A program made the translations under genes and the position numbers. From assembly GCA_029204225.1 (NCBI GenBank), contig CM055098.1, positions 20,092,685 through 20,156,684 on the forward strand: a stretch of DNA of 64,000 nucleotides. The letters run 5' to 3'. Positions 60,397-64,000 of this stretch are shown here, piece after piece. The notes beneath the pieces were generated by a model. It saw only the letters and a program-made list of their open reading frames with translations, made no database searches and was not told the origin of the DNA. The stretch is from Diphasiastrum complanatum. Its lineage: Eukaryota > Streptophyta > Lycopodiopsida > Lycopodiales > Lycopodiaceae. Positions within the stretch are counted from its first letter, which is position 1; every line of letters starts with the position of its first letter.

Positions 60397-60954
60397 ATGG
60401 CACCTATAGGAGGATATCTCTTAGAACCAAGTGAAAGACTAAGTATCTCCAACTATTCAATATGGAAGGTTAGGATGGGGTCTGTTCTTATACTCCAGGA
60501 TGTTATGGACATAATACTTGGTATTGAGGAGGAGCCTCAAGCATAGCTTGAAATACCAAAGTATAGGAAGAGAACTAGAATGGCTCTACACTTCTTTAAA
60601 ATGATTGTCTCTAATGAGATTATAAGAGAAATAGGATTTTGCACCACTGCTAAAGAAGATTGGGATGCTCTCAAGTCAAACTATGAAGCTAAGAACACTT
60701 CTAGAATACTCACTCTTAGAAATCAGATTTTTCCAAGTTTTCAAAGAAGTGAGGAGAGTGCATCAAATTATGTTCTGAGAGTAAAAGATCTTCATAGGGA
60801 GCTTGCTTGTGTTGGTGTCACAATCAATCAAGATGAGCTAGTACAAGTCATTCTTAATGGCTTAAAAGAAGACTATGATAAGCTTGTTCAATCCTTTGCC
60901 ATAAAAGAGAAGTTGCCCAATTTGGAGACTCTTCAAGGAATTCTCATCTCTGAG
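60397..60954 (+). pseudogene. Copia gag
   Basis: The frame starts MAPIGGYLLEPSERLSISNY and SIWKVRMGSVLILQDVMDII. A TAG at 60544 interrupts it, then it continues RMALHFFKMIVSNEIIREI, CTTAKEDWDALKSNYEAK and LNGLKEDYDKLVQSFAIK, ending LISE. Apart from the stop it is well preserved. Confidence 0.88.
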
Positions 60955-61039
60955 TGAATGCTCTATTGAAGGAATTGGCAACATTCCATTAAAACTTGCT
61001 TCTTCTAAAGAGGTGAATACATCTCCAACAAGTTCTATG

Positions 61040-61742
61040 ATATTGTGAGGTTGAAGGTATTAAGAGAGAGTTTTCTTGTGCTTATTTTCCATCTCAAAAT
61101 GGAGTTGCCAAAAGAAAAAATCGATCCCTATGTGAATGTGCTAAAGCAATTCGAGTTGAAGCTTCTTTGCCTATTGAATATTGGGGAGAAGCAATTAATT
61201 GTGCAAATTATTTGCGCAATAGATTACCTCACAATGCACTTGCAAGAAGATCACCATATGAAGTCTTGTTTAAGAAGAAACCTAAAGTTGATCACCTTAG
61301 AGTTTTTGGATGTGCTTGCTTTGTTCATGTACCCTTGGAAACAAGGAAAAGAGATGATCCAAATTCAGTCAAAGGGATCATGGTTGGATACTCATCCAAC
61401 AAGAAGGCATACAGAATTTATGTTCCCCTCTCAATTACAATTGAGAGTAGAGATGTTATTTTCCATGAGAATCAAAAATACATCTTTGATGAGGCCAAGA
61501 TCAAAGATTCTCAAAAGGATTCTCCTATCATCACCCTTGAAGATTATCATGGAGAGATGAGGCCTAGAATTGAGGAGTCGTCACCTCAAATCTTTTCACC
61601 AAGGAGATCACAAAGAGAAAGATCTGAGCCTAAGAGGCTTCCATATGGAGATAAAGGCAAGCAAGTGGAACTCAACTCCACTAATTATGCATATTTTGTT
61701 TCACATGAAGAGCCAAAGGATGTATATGATGCACTCAACTAA
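61040..61742 (+). pseudogene. Copia integrase, C-terminal half
   Basis: It begins SFSCAYFPSQNGVAKRKNRS (the usual acidic residue of AERKN is K here) and continues AKAIRVEASLPIEYWGEAIN, FGCACFVHVPLETRKRDDP and VKGIMVGYSSNKKAYRIYV. It ends in the linker with EEPKDVYDALN and a stop at 61742. Confidence 0.9.
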
Positions 61743-62880
61743 AAAGAATGGTTTCTAGCCATGAAGGAGGAATATGATGCATTCATTGCCAACAAGACAT
61801 GGGAGCTTGTGCATCTTCCATCCAACAAGCACACTATTGGTTGCAAATGGGTTTTTCGAGTCAAATATAATCAAGATGGCACAATCAATAAGTACAAGAC
61901 AAGACTTTGTGCAAAGGGTTTTGCTCAAGTTTATGGACTTGATTATGAGGAGACCAAAGATGGTATCAATTAGAATCATCATTTCTATTGCTTGTTTTTT
62001 CAAATGGCAAGTTTTTCAACTAGATGTCTCAAATGCATTTTTAAATGGATATCTAGAAGAAGAAATTTATATGGATCAACCTCTTGGGTTCATTCAAGAC
62101 AAGACCAAAATTTGCTTGCTCTTCAAAAGTCTCTATGGACTAAAGCAAACACCAAGATCGTGGTATTCTCAACTTAACGCTTTCCTTGTCTCACTAGGAT
62201 TCAATCTTAGTAACTATGATCCTTCCTTGTATGTCAAGTTTTATGATAATGATATTGTCATTCTTCTCATTTATGTTGATGATATTATCCTAACAGGAAG
62301 TTGTATCAATCTAGTTGAAGAAACCAAAATTGCACTTGGAAGAGAATTCAAGATGCAAGATCTTGGAAAAATTCATTACATCTTAGGATTAGAAATTGAC
62401 TTCCATAATGAGAAAGCTTTTGTTTGTCAATCCAAGTATGCTCTTTCAATGTTTAAAAAATTCAATATGCTAGATTGTAAGAGTATTGATACTCCTATGG
62501 AGCAAATTGTAAAAGACCCTAACAAAGGTGATGAAAGATCCTTTGAGGACATCACTCTTTTTAGGAGTCTTATAGGCTCCTTAATTTGGCTCATTATAAC
62601 TAGGCCTGATATAGGTTTTAGTGTTCATAAGTTGAGCCAAGCTGTGCAAAATCCTACTATTCATCATTGGAAAATGGCCAAAAGGGTACTTAGGTATATA
62701 TCTTCAACCTATGATTATGGTTTGTTATACAAAAGTGAAGATCTTTCTATTGTTGGCTATTCTAGTACTTGCAAAAGAGTCTCTTATTGTTTTGAGCAGG
62801 TTGTAGATTCCGGGTCTTATGTAACCGTTTCTGATTGTCATCGATTTGTTCGACATCCTTCTTCTTCTATTGCTTCCTTG
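61743..62880 (+). pseudogene. Copia reverse transcriptase and start of RNase H
   Basis: The first frame carries GCKWVFRVKYNQDGTINKYK and DYEET. A small deletion near 61960 removes the FAPVE segment and shifts frame to KMVSIRIIISIACFFKW. The rest is open: VSNAFLNGYLEEEIYMDQPL, the catalytic LIYVDDIILTG, and RSLIGSLIWLIITRPDIGFS. Beyond SIVGYS (about 62765) the frame reads unrelated residues to a stop at 62880. Confidence 0.9.
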
Positions 62881-62929
62881 TAGAATAATGCATGTGAGTC
62901 CTTGATGGAGGACGAGGATGATCCATTCC

Positions 62930-63160
62930 TTCTTGAACAGAATCATCTTCTAACATTTTGAGTGAGAAAACTTTCTCTGCAGATACAACTTTGAAGTGAC
63001 ATCTCTCACTTCGTATAGTGTACTCAATATGTCCCAAACCTCTTTCAAATATTGGGCTTGTCTGATATGGCTGATCTACGTGTTGGAGATATTAAGGGTG
63101 ATCAAGGCGAATGCCTTGCCATCCCTAGAGCTTCCACTTGAAAATGGCTTGCTTGTCGAC
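62930..63160 (-). pseudogene. Copia gag
   Basis: The minus strand reads SSRDGKAFALITLNISN, a TAG, then ISHIRQAQYLKEVWDILSTL and YEVRDVTSKLYLQRKF. It matches, nearly residue for residue, the gag at 15.9-16.08 kb, so both belong to one family. Confidence 0.85.
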
Positions 63161-63427
63161 ACTGGGAAGTAGTTCAGTTCCAATGAGTATTGCTCACAAT
63201 TCCTCGACCATTAGTCCTACTCTAGATCTCATCTTGAATTTTCATAAATGATAATTTGAACTATCGATTTTTTCTACCATTAGAGCAGACTGTTAAGATG
63301 AGTGTATGCAAATAGTAGATTGTATGACTGAAAACAATTATAGTAAGTGTCTACTCTTTACCAGAACAATCGTTCTGGTAATGTAAGCTCTATATCTGCT
63401 TTAAAAGAATCAGAGACTAGAAATTAT

Positions 63428-63440
63428 TGCTTTGATACCA
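63428..63440 (-). other. Copia primer binding site
   Basis: The minus strand reads TGGTATCAAAGCA directly after the LTR end CA, one change from the standard tRNA-Met complement. Confidence 0.85.
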
Positions 63441-64000
63441 TGTTGGGAGAAATGCGTCGTGATAGGGGCTCAGTGCATGAAACCACATCTATCGGATTCA
63501 GGCCGACTTTGACAGATCGAAGTCTGTCCTACTTGATCACAACTTCGAAGTTGCTGGATCTATATGGTCGATTCCGTAGCCATGCACGAAGTGGATTGAT
63601 TTAAAAATTAACCTTGCCGAAGCGTATTCAATGCAAGAATTAGAGCGTCACAATTGACTTAGACTATCAGTCAATTTTTTTTTGGAACCCCCTAGGCTTT
63701 AATCTATAAAGTTGCTAAGACCTTTTTTTTTTTCCTCACATTCAAAGCATTTTTATATTCAATGTGTTGGAGAAAGACTTTACTTTTAAATTTGATAGTA
63801 GTGAGATTTCCAACTATGTAAAGAAAAAGTATTTGGCCATACTAATTTTCTATTTTATTTTAAAGCCTCCTAGGTCAAAATTATGCTTAAGAGTGATGTT
63901 CTTGATGAAAGTATAGGTGCAACAAAGAGTCAATAGCCCGAAATGTAAAAGTATCACTCCTTACCAATGTCAAAATTTGATGTTTACCCTAACCTGTCAA

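Larger units (their letters stand above)
59100..62770 (+). mobile_element. Ty1/copia element with internal deletion
   Basis: From left to right: LTR (end at 59628), primer site, leader, gag (60397-60954), second half of integrase (61040-61742), RT and the start of RNase H (to about 62765). The zinc knuckle, protease and first half of the integrase are deleted. At 62765 it stops within the RNase H SIVGYS motif and meets minus-strand copia sequence. Confidence 0.88.
62885..64000 (-). mobile_element. Ty1/copia element, 5' end (LTR, primer site, gag), runs to or past the right edge
   Basis: On the minus strand the LTR end TCTCCCAACA (63450-63441) is followed by a primer site (63440-63428) and then gag. 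The LTR start was not located and may lie beyond or before 64000. Confidence 0.75.

Overview
The window is plant nuclear DNA, probably from a species with a large, repeat-rich genome. It is AT-rich, its host gene has many GT-AG introns, and most of the remainder is decayed Ty1/copia and Ty3/gypsy retrotransposons with CACTA and hAT DNA transposon remnants. I cannot name the species. Introns of about 6 and 11 kb packed with retroelements suggest a seed plant with long introns, but that is inference.

Host gene (24331 down to the left edge, minus strand). One kinesin gene covers the left 24 kb. Joining 17 coding exons by hand gives an uninterrupted frame for a kinesin-7 type motor: an N-terminal motor domain with P-loop, switch I and switch II, then a neck and a coiled-coil stalk. 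The start ATG is at 24331-24329 and the C-terminus lies beyond position 1. Two introns are giant. Intron 2 (17668-23818) holds a copia LTR with primer binding site and gag, then a hAT remnant. Intron 6 (5894-16768) holds two copia carcasses lying tail to tail plus smaller fragments.

Region 24.5-31.7 kb. This is upstream of the kinesin. The clearest element of the window is here: a Ty3/gypsy chromovirus derivative at 25948-27474 with two 358-bp LTRs (3 differences), a GTCCT target-site duplication, a polypurine tract and only the end of the integrase with its chromodomain. A second gypsy integrase piece lies at 28.9-29.5 kb.

Region 31.7-36.2 kb. A degenerate repeat array is split by a copia gag fragment. 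It is followed by a broken CACTA (En/Spm) TNP2-type transposase gene. The array may be the subterminal repeat region of that CACTA element.

Region 36-51 kb. Two long microsatellites, (CT)84 and a roughly 100-bp (AC)n, are followed by a nest of copia and gypsy pieces. These include a minus-strand copia with a 687-bp LTR, a minus-strand gypsy 5' end (gag, leader with a five-unit repeat, primer binding site, LTR), another copia fragment, and a complete gypsy LTR facing the other way. The two gypsy LTRs form a large inverted repeat.

Region 51-64 kb. This part holds low-complexity reading frames of unknown origin, gypsy integrase and protease pieces, a plus-strand copia with an internal deletion, and the start (LTR, primer binding site, gag) of a minus-strand copia.

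Apart from the kinesin I see no gene likely to make a working protein. I found no tRNA, rRNA or CRISPR array, and nothing bacterial.
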